64,000 bases of DNA from Aldehydirespirator sp965221215 (GTDB taxonomy: Bacteria > Actinomycetota > Acidimicrobiia > Acidimicrobiales > Aldehydirespiratoraceae). Within the stretch, counting starts at the first letter, position 1; the number at the start of each line of letters is the position of its first letter. The stretch covers positions 1 to 64,000 of the forward strand of contig OZ244872.1 in NCBI GenBank assembly GCA_965221215.1, given 5' to 3'. Positions 53,717-62,256 of the stretch are shown piece by piece. A program made the translations under genes and the position numbers. A model generated the notes under the pieces. It made no database searches. It saw only the letters and a program-made list of their open reading frames with translations, and had not been told where the DNA came from.

Positions 53717-55131
53717 GGCTCTCCGCGTTTGAGATGGGAGTAGCGGCAGCAGGTATCCGCGGCTGAACGCGAGGGATCCCCCAGAATCGGCGCTGTCCAA
53801 GCAGCCGAGAACCTGGAGGATCCCTGTGGAAGTTGACCCTACGCGCATGTGTGAGCTGTTGGTGGGACTGGGCGATGTGGAGGTGCTCGGCGTTGACGAC
53901 GAACACGGCGAGCCGCTGAGGGTGCATGTCCGCCTGCGGGCGCCGAGACCGGCCTGTGGGGGCTGTGGCGGTTCGCTGTGGTCCCACGGGCAGCGGCGGG
54001 TGGAGTTGGTGGACCTCCCGGCGTTCGGCAGGCCCGCTCGGCTGGTGTGGCACAAGCGGGTGTGGCGCTGCCTTGAGGAGGGCTGCGAAGTGCGATATGT
54101 CAGCGAGCAGGATCCCGAGATCGCGCCGCCGCGGGAGAAGTTGACAGCCCGGGCGGGGCGCTGGGCGACACAGCAGGCGGGTGAGGGCCGCGCCCTCGAC
54201 GACGCCGCGGGCGATCTGGGCTGCTCGTGGCATCCGGTCAACAACGCGGTGCAGCGCTGGGGCTCGGCGCTGCTTGAGGCTGATACCGAGCGGATCTCAG
54301 ATGTCGAGGCGCTGGGCCTCGACGAGCACCTGATGTGGCGACGGGGCCGCTACCGGGCCAAGCACTGGGCGACCAGCATCGTCGACGTCGGGCGGGGCCA
54401 GCTTCTCGACATAGTGCCAGGCCGCAGCGCCGACGCGCCCGCACGGTGGCTGCTGGGGAGACCCGCGGCGTGGCTCGCCGCCGTTCGCTGGGCGGTGCTT
54501 GACCTCTCAGGCCCCTACCGCTCAGCGTTCGGCGCCGCGGTGCCCCACGCCTGCCAGGTCGCGGACCCGTTCCACGTCGTGAAGCTCGCCAACGACGCTC
54601 TCGACGAAGTGCGCCGCAGGGTCCAGAACCAGACACTGGGCCACCGCGGCCGCAGACACGGCCCTCTCTACCGGGCCCGCAAGCTGCTCGTCTCCGCGTC
54701 CGAGCGCGTCACCGACGCCGGCCGGGTCCGGCTGCGGGGCCTGCTCGACGCCGGAGACCCCTACGGCGAGGTCCGCGACGCCTGGCACGCCAAAGAGACC
54801 CTGCGCTCGATCTATGACATCGACGACCACGACACCGGCGCCGCCACCGTCGAACAGCTCGCGCAGGACCTCCAGGACCCCGGCCTGCCCGAGGAGATCA
54901 ACCGGCTGGGCCGCACCGTCTCCACCTGGCGCACCCAGATCTCCAACTGGCACGCCGCCCGAGTCACCAACGCCCCCACCGAAGCCGCCAACAACCTCGT
55001 CAAACGCGTCAAACGAGCCGCGTTCGGGTTCACCAACTTCGCCAACTACAGAATCCGCGCCCTGCTCTACGCCGGCAAACCCAACTGGACACTGCTCCCC
55101 ACCCTCACTCCCACCTAAAACGCGAAGAGCC
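53717..55131 (+). mobile_element. ISL3-family insertion sequence
   Basis: 1415 bp element inserted near the 5' end of hsdS. The inverted ends are GGCTCTCCGCGTTTGAGATG and, on the complement of the right end, GGCTCTTCGCGTTTTAGGTG, both followed by GGAGT. The 8-bp target duplication GCCATACT is present at 53709-53716 and 55132-55139, the length expected for this family. Confidence 0.93.
53826..55118 (+). CDS. ISL3-family transposase
   Basis: Transposase of 430 residues. An N-terminal zinc-binding region has ACGGCGGSLWSHGQRRVELV. A helix-turn-helix region follows, then the catalytic core with VEALGLDEHLMWRRGRY (first Asp), VLDLSGPYRSAFGAA with HACQVADPFHVVKLAN (second Asp) and the C-terminal NAPTEAANNLVKRVKR (Glu). 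Start is the GTG at 53826. The frame is intact. Confidence 0.93.
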   Translation: MEVDPTRMCELLVGLGDVEVLGVDDEHGEPLRVHVRLRAPRPACGGCGGSLWSHGQRRVELVDLPAFGRPARLVWHKRVWRCLEEGCEVRYVSEQDPEIAPPREKLTARAGRWATQQAGEGRALDDAAGDLGCSWHPVNNAVQRWGSALLEADTERISDVEALGLDEHLMWRRGRYRAKHWATSIVDVGRGQLLDIVPGRSADAPARWLLGRPAAWLAAVRWAVLDLSGPYRSAFGAAVPHACQVADPFHVVKLANDALDEVRRRVQNQTLGHRGRRHGPLYRARKLLVSASERVTDAGRVRLRGLLDAGDPYGEVRDAWHAKETLRSIYDIDDHDTGAATVEQLAQDLQDPGLPEEINRLGRTVSTWRTQISNWHAARVTNAPTEAANNLVKRVKRAAFGFTNFANYRIRALLYAGKPNWTLLPTLTPT

Positions 55132-55200
55132 GCCATACTCGACCCTGCACAAGCTTGCGAGCGTCGTCCGAGCCCATCCCGATGGGAACCCTGCAGTCAT
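55132..55200 (-). pseudogene. hsdS: hsdS, 5' part (piece 1 of 3)
   Basis: First 23 codons of the specificity subunit, MTAGFPSGWARTTLASLCRV then EYG, the usual HsdS opening. The ATG at 55200 overlaps the hsdR stop (ATGA), so hsdR and hsdS are translationally coupled. The ISL3 element follows. Pieces 1 (69 bp), 2 (514 bp) and 3 (677 bp) sum to 1260 bp, exactly 420 codons with the stop. Confidence 0.9.
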
Positions 55201-58046
55201 GCAGCTAGGACGAGGGTTAGCTCTTCGAGCAGGGGGTTGAGGTTGCTGCCGAAGAGTTGGCGGGCCTTGCCTAGGCCGCCGTGGGTGCTGAACGGTGGGT
55301 TCTGCAGGTCCGCGGGCACGACCGAGAGGCTCGCAGCGATGTGTTCCTTGATCAGGCGGAGGTAGGCGGTCTGCTCTTCGGTGAAATCGCGGCCGTTGGC
55401 CTGCTGCTCGTGAAGCCAGGCTTCGAAGCGGTCGTCGACTAGGTCTGGGTATGCCACGAGCTCGTCCGTTTGGCCGAGGGCGTGGCGGACGAGGCTCACT
55501 AGGTCGGTGCTGACACGGTGGCCTGAACCCCTGACCTTGGAGGAGTCGAGAGTCTTGTGGGCCTGCCACAGCGCTTCGGTCGTCCAGCGGTGGGGCGGGC
55601 GGTTGATTGCTTGGGCCAGTTCCTTGATGTCGGCGTAGGTGAGTCCCGCGCCGTAAGGCTGGCTGTAGAGAACCTGCAGGGCAGTGATCTCGTCCTTGTT
55701 GTCCTCGATGAACTGGCGGAACGACTCGGTCTGTGCGCGGGCCCGGTCGGCGGCGTCCTTCGAGTACTCGCCGGAGATCACTGTGTCCTTGGACGCCTCG
55801 TCGATCACCTGCTCGTAGCTGCGGCGAAAGTCGATCAACTTCTCGCGCAGCTCGGGGTTGCTGGCGATGGGCTGCACAGACTCGGCGATCAGACGCGTGC
55901 TGGTGGCCTTGACCTGTTCGGGGGTCGGGTCGTTCGTGCCGTGCTCGGCGGCGGCCTCTTCGTGCTGACGGTCGGGGTTCAGTGCGTCGGTGATCTGACG
56001 GACGAGGTCATCGAGCGCGACCCCGGCCACCGTCTCCACCGCGGCCCGGTCCTCGGCAGTGATGCGCCGATTCAGGCGAGCCAGACGCGACGCCACTGAT
56101 GACACCACCGCCTCGTCGGTTGAACCCAGCCCGACCTGGTTCAGCAGCCGGTCGAAGCTCACGCCCCTCTTGCGCTCCAGCGGCACGGTGTCGTGCAGGC
56201 CGGCATCGGTGACGCCCACCGCATCCACGATCACGAAACGGTCCTTGACCTTGGCGTCGGGGGTCACCTTCTGCAAATCGTCCTTGTCAATCACTCGCAC
56301 GCCGCGGCCTTTCATCTGCTCGAAGAAGTTACGGCTGCGCACCATGCGCATGAACACCACGCACTCGATGGGCTTCACATCGGTGCCGGTGGCGATCATG
56401 TCCACGGTCACCGCTATGCGGGTCGGGTAGTTGGTGCGGAACTGCTGGAGCAGATCCTCGGGCTTGTTGCCGGAGTCGCCGGAGCGGTAGGTGATCTTCA
56501 CCGCGCCCTCGTTGCTGAGGCCGAACTCCTGGCGCACGACCTGCACGATGTCATCGGCGTGGCTGTCGTCCTTGGCGAAGATGAGCGTCTTGGGGACATG
56601 CCTCAGGAGGTCATCCGGTCGGCGCTCCCGGTCGTCGAAGATCACGGGCAGCGAGTCCCGCAGGGTCCGCACAACGGTTCGGATCTGGTCGGGGGCGACC
56701 ACCTTGCGGTCGAGTTCGGCCGCGTTGTAGTCGATGTCGGCGTCGACCTTCTCCAACCGGAGCTGGCGGGTCTCGCGGTCGCGGAACTCGGTCACGAAGT
56801 CGGCCGGGACCGTGCCCCCGGACTCGGTGATCTCGGTGCGGATGCGGAACACGTCGAAGTCCACGTTCACCCGATCGGCCACCGCCTGCTCGTGGCCGTA
56901 CTCCATCACCATGTTCTGCTCGAAGAAGGCGAAGGTCTGGATGCCCGGCGTGGCCGTGAGCCCCACCAGGAACGCGTCGAAGTACTCCAGCACCTGACGC
57001 CACACCCCGTAGATCGACCGGTGACACTCGTCGACGATGATCAAGTCGTAGGACTCGATCGGCACCTTCGGGTTGTAGGACACCTCCACCGGCTGGTCGG
57101 GGGTCATCTCGAAGCCGGTGCTCTCGTCGAGGCCCTCGTCGAAGTCCTCGTCGCCGCGCAGGATCGAATACAGGCGCTGGATGGTGCTCACATGCACCTT
57201 GGTGGCGGCTTCGGCGGCCATGTCGAGGTGGGAAGATGCGAGCCGGCGGACGTTGTACAGCTCGGTGAACTTGCGAGGGTCGTCGGGGACGGTGAACCCC
57301 TCGAACTCCCGCACCGCCTGACGTCCCAGGTTGGCCCGGTCCACCAGGAACAGGATCCGGCGGGCGCCGGCATGGCGCACCAGCCGATAGCAGACGTTGG
57401 CGGCGGTGAACGTCTTGCCCGCCCCGGTGGCCATCTGGATCAGCGCCCGGGGGCGGTTCTCCCGCAGCGACTCCTCCAAGTTGCGGATGGCCTCAGCTTG
57501 CGCCGGCCACAGCCTTGGCGCGTCGGGTTCCAGTTCAGGCAGCAGTTGCAGGCCGGCTCTTAGCGTGGCGTATCCGCCCAGGCGGAGGTACTCGTCGTGC
57601 CAGTGGGCCAGCATCTCGGGCCGGTGGAAGGTGAACACCCTCCGGCTGGCCGGAATCGGGTCGAGCCCGCAGGTGAAGCGGGTCTCGGTTCCTGTGGACT
57701 CGTACCCGAACGGCAGCGCCCCGTGCACCTCGAATGCGGGGTACTCCTCGGGATAGGCGGCCTGGTACTTGCGGGTCTGTGGCTCCACACCGGTGAGGGT
57801 GGTACCTGCCTTCTTGGCCTCGATCACACCGACTGGCTGGCGATCCACGAACAGCACATAGTCGGCCCGCCCAGCCTCCGTCTGCACCTCCCGCACGGCC
57901 ACGCCTCTCGCCGCAGCCACCGCAGCGTGCTTGTAGTCCTGCACCACCCACCCGCACGCAACCAGCTGCTCGTCAATCTCCATCCGAGCCCGCTGCTCGG
58001 GGTCGAGATACTTGGAGGAAGGATCGGCGGCGTCAGTCTGAGGCAC
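55197..58046 (-). CDS. hsdR: Type I restriction endonuclease subunit HsdR
   Basis: Motor and nuclease subunit of 949 residues, EcoEI-like. The N-terminal PD-(D/E)XK nuclease has AGRADYVLFVDRQPVGVIEA and KK (Asp62 and Glu76-Lys78). Helicase motifs are Walker A MATGAGKT (205-212), DECH (339-342), LVGLTATPG, and the later MIATGTDVKPIECVVFMRMV and QMKGRGVRV. A C-terminal helical region binds the HsdM/S core in known enzymes. The ATG at 58046 fits. With hsdS disrupted, the complex should lack specificity, so the restriction activity is probably off. It is the first gene of the minus-strand operon. Confidence 0.93.
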   Translation of the reverse strand: MPQTDAADPSSKYLDPEQRARMEIDEQLVACGWVVQDYKHAAVAAARGVAVREVQTEAGRADYVLFVDRQPVGVIEAKKAGTTLTGVEPQTRKYQAAYPEEYPAFEVHGALPFGYESTGTETRFTCGLDPIPASRRVFTFHRPEMLAHWHDEYLRLGGYATLRAGLQLLPELEPDAPRLWPAQAEAIRNLEESLRENRPRALIQMATGAGKTFTAANVCYRLVRHAGARRILFLVDRANLGRQAVREFEGFTVPDDPRKFTELYNVRRLASSHLDMAAEAATKVHVSTIQRLYSILRGDEDFDEGLDESTGFEMTPDQPVEVSYNPKVPIESYDLIIVDECHRSIYGVWRQVLEYFDAFLVGLTATPGIQTFAFFEQNMVMEYGHEQAVADRVNVDFDVFRIRTEITESGGTVPADFVTEFRDRETRQLRLEKVDADIDYNAAELDRKVVAPDQIRTVVRTLRDSLPVIFDDRERRPDDLLRHVPKTLIFAKDDSHADDIVQVVRQEFGLSNEGAVKITYRSGDSGNKPEDLLQQFRTNYPTRIAVTVDMIATGTDVKPIECVVFMRMVRSRNFFEQMKGRGVRVIDKDDLQKVTPDAKVKDRFVIVDAVGVTDAGLHDTVPLERKRGVSFDRLLNQVGLGSTDEAVVSSVASRLARLNRRITAEDRAAVETVAGVALDDLVRQITDALNPDRQHEEAAAEHGTNDPTPEQVKATSTRLIAESVQPIASNPELREKLIDFRRSYEQVIDEASKDTVISGEYSKDAADRARAQTESFRQFIEDNKDEITALQVLYSQPYGAGLTYADIKELAQAINRPPHRWTTEALWQAHKTLDSSKVRGSGHRVSTDLVSLVRHALGQTDELVAYPDLVDDRFEAWLHEQQANGRDFTEEQTAYLRLIKEHIAASLSVVPADLQNPPFSTHGGLGKARQLFGSNLNPLLEELTLVLAA

Positions 58047-58234
58047 CGGCGGGCATAGTAGGCCGTCTGTCCTGGCCGCTATCGATCGCGACGATTATCA
58101 ACCTCGGTGTCAGCTGCGAGGCGTGGCAGCACGATAGGCGGCTACTACTGGCTCTAGTTATTTGGCCCGCAGTGCTCGAAGGAATATCTCCTTTTCGCGA
58201 GGATCCTCCGGTAGTTCCGCGCTATCGGAAGGCG
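58047..58234. other. Intergenic region upstream of hsdR
   Basis: About 190 bp without a gene. It must contain the hsdR promoter on the minus strand. I see AT-rich patches (for example ATTATCAACCTC and CTAGTTATTTGG) but no confident -35/-10 pair. The left part borders the broken toxin gene. Confidence 0.4.
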
Positions 58235-58286
58235 TCAGCGGTAGGCGTCCCTCCTGTGCGAGATCGTGAGAACGACGGTGACCTCC
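58235..58286 (-). pseudogene. RelE-type toxin gene, 3' fragment
   Basis: On the minus strand, directly after the IS30 end, the sequence reads VTVVLTISHRRDAYR and a TGA stop at 58235-58237. This is the standard C-terminus of RelE/ParE-superfamily toxins. Its 5' part lies on the other side of the IS30 element (59331-59542). Confidence 0.7.
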
Positions 58287-59329
58287 ACCGGTGGATGCGA
58301 CAGATCGGCCATGATGGCCGGTCAGTCAGTCAGCATCCGGACCGGTGGAGGATTCGAGTATGGCACAGCGTGTCAGCTTCGACGAGCGCGCCCGCGTCGA
58401 GGCGATGTCCACCGAGGGCGTTGAGGTCGCGGAGATAGCCCGGCGGCTGGGCAGGCACCGTTCGACGGTGTACCGCGAACTCAAGCGCGGCGGCGGGCGC
58501 TGCGGCTATGACGCCGGGGCGGCCCATGTTTCAGCGGCCGCTCGGGCGGCTCGGCCCAAGGCGCCCAAGCTGGTCGCGGACCCCGAGCTGGCCGCGGCGG
58601 TCGCGGGCGGGCTCGCGCAGCGCTGGTCGCCGCAGGCGATCTCGGCGCAGCTGCGCGCCGAGGGGCACAAGGTGTGCGCTGAGACGATCTATGCCGCCTG
58701 TTATGACCACCGCGGCTCCAGGGGCCTGCCCGAGGGCTCCTGGAGGCGCCTGCCGCGCTGCCGCAGACGGCGCAAGCCCCGGGGCCGCGCCGCGCGAAAC
58801 CCCAGCCCGCTGGGCGGTTTCAAGCCGGTCGCGGCCCGGCCCGCCAGCGTCGAGGACCGCCGCGAGGCAGGTCACTGGGAGGGCGACTTGATCATCGGCG
58901 CGAACAACCGCTCAGCGGTCGCGACCCTCGTCGAGCGCACCAGCCGGATGACGCTCACCGTCGGGTTGCCCGACGGCTACGACGCCGCCAGCACCGCCGC
59001 CGCGGTCACCGCCGCGCTGGCCCGCCAGCCCGGCCATCTGGTCCGCACCCTCACCTGGGACCAGGGCCGAGAGATGGCCCGCTGGGCCGACATCGAGGCC
59101 GCCCTCGGCATCGACGTCTACTTCTGCGACCCGCACTCGCCGTGGCAGCGGCCCACCAACGAGCACACCAACGGCCTGCTGAGACGCTGGCTGCCCAAAA
59201 GCACCGACCTCAACATCGGCACAGTCCGCCTCGCAATCATCGAGGACAGCCTCAACACCATGCCCCGCAAACTCCACCACTGGGACTCACCCCACAGCGT
59301 CTATGCTGCCCTCTGTCGCAACCACCGGT
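58287..59329 (+). mobile_element. IS30-family insertion sequence
   Basis: About 1043 bp bounded by ACCGGTGGATGCGACAGA (left) and, on the complement of the right end, ACCGGTGGTTGCGACAGA. No clear target duplication is seen. It splits a RelE-type toxin gene. The transposase stop codon TAG is completed by two bases of flanking DNA. Confidence 0.85.
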
Positions 59330-59331
59330 AG
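58360..59331 (+). CDS. IS30-family transposase
   Basis: Transposase of 323 residues. The N-terminal helix-turn-helix reads VAEIARRLGRHRSTVYRELK. The DDE core has HWEGDLIIGANNRSAVATLV (first Asp), LTWDQGREMARW (second Asp) and the motif DPHSPWQRPTNEHTNGLLRR with the catalytic Glu. The ATG at 58360 is the first good start. The last codon runs into flanking sequence at the right IS border, which supplies the AG of the TAG stop. Confidence 0.93.
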   Translation: MAQRVSFDERARVEAMSTEGVEVAEIARRLGRHRSTVYRELKRGGGRCGYDAGAAHVSAAARAARPKAPKLVADPELAAAVAGGLAQRWSPQAISAQLRAEGHKVCAETIYAACYDHRGSRGLPEGSWRRLPRCRRRRKPRGRAARNPSPLGGFKPVAARPASVEDRREAGHWEGDLIIGANNRSAVATLVERTSRMTLTVGLPDGYDAASTAAAVTAALARQPGHLVRTLTWDQGREMARWADIEAALGIDVYFCDPHSPWQRPTNEHTNGLLRRWLPKSTDLNIGTVRLAIIEDSLNTMPRKLHHWDSPHSVYAALCRNHR

Positions 59332-59542
59332 AGCTTGCCGACGATCTCCCCGTCGCTCGCGGTGTAGATGATGCGGTGGGAGCGGCCGAGGCGGTCGGAG
59401 CGCTTGCCCTGCAGCGGCCCAGCAAGTTGCCTCCCAAGGTGCGCTCCTTGTCGAGGCGTCTGATGATCTCCTTGGCTCGGCTCGCTAACGCGGCCGGTGG
59501 GTCATCAAGGTCCTTCGTGGCGTGGCGCGCCAGCCTGGCCAT
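59331..59542 (-). pseudogene. RelE-type toxin gene, 5' fragment with frameshift
   Basis: Starts MARLARHATKDLDDPPAALA at the ATG 59542, 6 bp after the antitoxin stop, and continues KEIIRRLDKERTLGG. It then needs a 1-bp shift near 59420 to continue LQGKRSDRLGRSHRIIYTAS and DGEIVGKLY. The second block is the conserved centre of RelE-like toxins. The frame is then cut by the IS30 element; the missing C-terminus is at 58235. The toxin is therefore doubly inactivated. Confidence 0.75.
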
Positions 59543-59548
59543 GTTGAG

Positions 59549-59776
59549 TCAGTCGAGTTCGGTCACGTCTCCGGCCGCGATGTCGCGTTCGGCTTCAGCG
59601 ATGGCGTCCATGGTGGCCTCATCAGAGAGGATGTTCAGCGTTTCGAGCAGCGACTCGTACTCGTCGTAGCTCATGACAACGGCCACGGGTCGGCCGTGAC
59701 GGGAGATCTCGATCGTTGAACCGGTCGAGGCCACGTCGTCGGCGATCTCGCTGAGGCGGCTGCGGGCTTCGGTCAA
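59549..59776 (-). CDS. Phd/YefM-family antitoxin
   Basis: Antitoxin of about 75 residues that would neutralise the adjacent RelE-type toxin and repress the operon. The family pattern is LTEARSRLSEIADDVASTGS, then IEISRHGRPVAVVMSYDEYE and SLLETLNIL, with an acidic C-terminus. The TTG at 59776 is the formal start. The usual opening would be MTTIPLTEAR, but the codon at that position is ACA in the context GGAGACAACGACG, so an original ATG may have been lost. The gene is otherwise intact although its toxin is broken. Confidence 0.85.
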   Translation of the reverse strand: MTEARSRLSEIADDVASTGSTIEISRHGRPVAVVMSYDEYESLLETLNILSDEATMDAIAEAERDIAAGDVTELD

Positions 59777-59810
59777 GGGGATCGTCGTTGTCTCCTGTGG
59801 TTGGTCCCAG

Positions 59811-59940
59811 CAGATGTGGCACAGAACTGTACAGAAGTCTAGGCAGAACGGCCACTTGCTGGCACGGAGTCTCCGTTGGCCGCGGCGGAGAGTGCCTCGG
59901 CTAGGGCTTGGATCTCGGTCAGGGCGGATTGAAGGTCTTC
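59811..59940. repeat. Left copy of a 3.3-kb-spaced direct repeat
   Basis: About 130 bp (CAGATGTGGCACAGAACTGT ... GATTGAAGGTCTTC) that recur almost identically at 63151-63280. The repeat covers the hsdM 3' end and its downstream flank. Confidence 0.85.
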
Positions 59941-60459
59941 ACAGATGCGGTCGCCGGGCCGAGGCTGCATCACGTCGACGATGGCGGAGATCAGCGCCCG
60001 CGGTGTGAAGTACTGGCCCGCGCCTCGGGCGCCCTCTTGGGCGGTCTTCTCGATCAGGCCCTCGTAGGCGTCGCCCTTGAGGTCGGCGTCGTAGCTGAGC
60101 CACTCGTGGACGTCGATGAAGTCCTTGATGAGCTGCTCGAGCTTGGCCGGGGTCTGGATCCGGTTGCGGGCCTTGCCGAAGACCACCCCCAACATGTCGT
60201 CGCCCGCTCCCAGCGCGGCCAGCGCCTCGCTGTAGTGCGCTTCGAGCTCGGCCCCGGATCGGGCCAGCAGCGACTGCCAGTCGTACTCGATGGGCACCAC
60301 CCGCTCACCGCCGAGCATCTCGTGCTGTTCGTCGGCCATCTTCAAGAACAGCAGATACGTGAGCTGCTCCAAGTAGTCGCCATACGACAGCCCATCGTCG
60401 CGCAGCACATCGCAGAAGTCCCACAACCTCTGCACAAGCGCCTGCGGGTTCGCAGTCAC
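59839..60459 (-). pseudogene. hsdM copy 2, internally deleted
   Basis: In-frame fusion of 206 codons. It contains the HsdM N-terminal domain (LVQRLWDFCDVLRDDGLSYG through VDVMQPRPGDRIC) joined directly to the last 32 residues (EDLQSALTEIQALAEALSAA ...). About 275 residues, including SAM motif I and NPPF, are missing, so it cannot methylate. The N-terminal part differs from copy 1 at several positions (for example MLGGERVVPIEYDW against LLGGDRVVPIEHDW). The C-terminal part is identical to copy 3. The junction is at about 59940. The truncated product could still be translated from the GTG at 60459. Confidence 0.88.
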
Positions 60460-60554
60460 CCGCTCTTCAACGAAGGGACATCACTTGCGGCGCACACAAG
60501 CAATTGACTTCGGATGATTCAGCAGCAGAACAAGCGTCATGTGTAGGCATATTC

Positions 60555-61601
60555 CTACTGTTTGCCCTTCCGTTGGGCTTGACGGCGCTGCTGCCTATTG
60601 GGCTTGGGCTGGTCTGTCGGTCCAGGCTGGCCAAGTTGCGCCGGTCCTTGACCAACGATCACCTGTCCTTGCATTTCCAAGTATGCGCGACCATGATGAT
60701 TCTCGATCAACTTGGTGGTTCCAGTGTCATTGAACGTATGGCGCACCGCGTGGTGGACAGACAGGACAAGATCCTGAAGTTCTTGATCGTCCTCAAGTCG
60801 TGTTACTACTAGCCCTTGGTCTATAGCGTCATCGATAGTCACGGGCCGACTGTGCGACTTGAACCGAGTGAAGTCTGCGAACCAGGTAGCTACCGCGGCT
60901 GCCTTCTCGGTATCGTCGCTTAGCATGTGGGAGGCGAGTTGCTCTTCAACGAAGCGCTCAGCTTGTTGTCTAGAATGAATACATTGGGCGATGAGACCCG
61001 GTAGCAGAGAACGGAGAAGCGGCAGCCATGCACCGATATTTCGAGGATCTTGACACTCGTTCTTCGCCATTTCAAACTGATCAAGGATGGCTTGACCCGG
61101 TGAAGATCGAGGACCTTCAGGGGTTAGAACAGTTAGCTGAGGGTCTATGGGTCCCAGTTGTGAATGCGTGCCCATTAGAATCTCATCGCAAGCCAAGGCC
61201 ATCATAGTCGCTGCCGACATTGCAGCGACCGGCACGACAGCACGAATGTGGTCGAATCTTGATCTGAGATAGTTCATTATCGATTCTGCGGCCTCAGGAC
61301 TACCACCTGGACTTGTGAGAATCAGATCGAGTTGATGTTCCGATATGTTTGAGACTGCCTCCATGAACCCCTGTTTGTCACCAAGGGTTACGGAAAGTGG
61401 ATCGCCACCTAGACCCGACTTGTTCTCAAGCCAGCACGTTCCGTAGAAGATGACAGCGCGACCAGTGTGCTCATGCAGCTTCTTGAGATACCGCCGCCTG
61501 AGAATGTCGTTTGGAGAGGGTGCTCCCGGTGGTGGTGGATTCGCTACAGCATCTTCTTTGAGTGCTCGTAGCTCCTTTAGCTGTTCACCCCAAGTCGGCA
61601 T
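60555..61601 (-). CDS. SDH-type (serine dehydrogenase proteinase) Clp-class protease-like protein
   Basis: Protein of 348 residues of the SDH_protease/SppA-ClpP-like group. The core reads LDLILTSPGGSPEAAESIMN, then AVVPVAAMSAATMMALACDE with the probable catalytic Ser129, and ILMGTHSQLGPIDPQ. The first third is helical and the C-terminus is a Gln/Lys/Arg-rich tail. The ATG at 61601 (MPTWGEQLKEL) is chosen because further upstream the frame overlaps another gene and has no similarity. It overlaps the preceding small gene by 17 bp and is of low GC. No signal peptide is seen, so it is probably cytoplasmic. Location among type I fragments suggests a defence cargo gene (inference). Confidence 0.8.
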   Translation of the reverse strand: MPTWGEQLKELRALKEDAVANPPPPGAPSPNDILRRRYLKKLHEHTGRAVIFYGTCWLENKSGLGGDPLSVTLGDKQGFMEAVSNISEHQLDLILTSPGGSPEAAESIMNYLRSRFDHIRAVVPVAAMSAATMMALACDEILMGTHSQLGPIDPQLTVLTPEGPRSSPGQAILDQFEMAKNECQDPRNIGAWLPLLRSLLPGLIAQCIHSRQQAERFVEEQLASHMLSDDTEKAAAVATWFADFTRFKSHSRPVTIDDAIDQGLVVTRLEDDQELQDLVLSVHHAVRHTFNDTGTTKLIENHHGRAYLEMQGQVIVGQGPAQLGQPGPTDQPKPNRQQRRQAQRKGKQ

Positions 61602-61773
61602 CCGCGACTCGAGACGTGGAGTTCGAGGCGATCGTCTGCTCGACATTGGGAGCAGACGCATGGACGGCGGCGAAATACTGTCGCTCAGCGAGTTCGTACG
61701 CGGCAATCAGATCGGCCACTCCGGCCTCGTGCTCCTCCAACTGCCTCAGCAGTTGATTGTTGGGGTCGGTCAT
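61585..61773 (-). CDS. Small protein upstream of the SDH-type protease
   Basis: 62 residues: MTDPNNQLLRQLEEHEAGVA, then DLIAAYELAERQYFAAV and a Ser/Thr-rich C-terminus. It is predominantly helical and acidic. It overlaps the protease start by 17 bp, which suggests translational coupling. I do not recognise a family; it may be a partner or substrate adaptor. Confidence 0.6.
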   Translation of the reverse strand: MTDPNNQLLRQLEEHEAGVADLIAAYELAERQYFAAVHASAPNVEQTIASNSTSRVADADLG

Positions 61774-61879
61774 GCCGCTGCTCCTTCGGGCCCCACGCGT
61801 CGTGGTGCTTCATAAGCTATCAGGTGCGCGCTCCACGCGCCTCTTGAGTGCTGGCCACCTTCAAGCCTCGGACCGGTGG

Positions 61880-62215
61880 TCAGGCGCCGACGGTCTGGTG
61901 CCCCGGCTTGGCCGCCCGCGAGGCGGCGATGCGCTCCAGCAGTAGGGATGCGGGCTCATCGCTCGGATCCTGGCGGGCGAGTCGCCCGGTGAAGGCGTGG
62001 CTGAGGATCGCTCGGCGGGAGGCTTCGATCCTGGTCAGGGCCGCGGCGAGCACCTCGTCGGCGGCGTCGAGGCAGGAGAAGTACTCCTTGATGGCAGCAA
62101 CGATCCGCTCCTGCTCGGGACTTGGAGCAATTCGAATGCTTACGGATCGAACGTCTTTGAGGCTTCGCGGATTTGCGCGGAGTCGGGCCCAAGACGGCGG
62201 TTCTGATCGTCAGCG
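61880..62215 (-). pseudogene. hsdS 3' fragment (second locus)
   Basis: About 111 codons of a second type I specificity gene. It contains ANPRSLKDVRSVSIRIAPSP, EQERIVAAIKEYFSCLDAAD, AFTGRLARQDPSDEPASLLL and ends AKPGHQTVGA. The upstream frame closes at a TGA near 62216, so the two recognition domains are gone. It differs from hsdS of the first locus and therefore belongs to a separate system whose hsdM remnants flank it. Confidence 0.8.
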
Positions 62216-62256
62216 GCATCACAGGCGGCAACGCCCCCGTGCATAACATAAGGTAG

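Noticed and set aside
59839..60459. A distinct short methyltransferase-like gene
   Set aside because: Comparison with copy 1 shows it is an hsdM with an internal deletion; motifs I and IV are gone.
60504..60812. Plus-strand 102-codon membrane-like frame
   Set aside because: It overlaps the 3' end of the SDH-type protease gene on the other strand, and its hydrophobic stretch is the complement of the Gln/Lys-rich tail.
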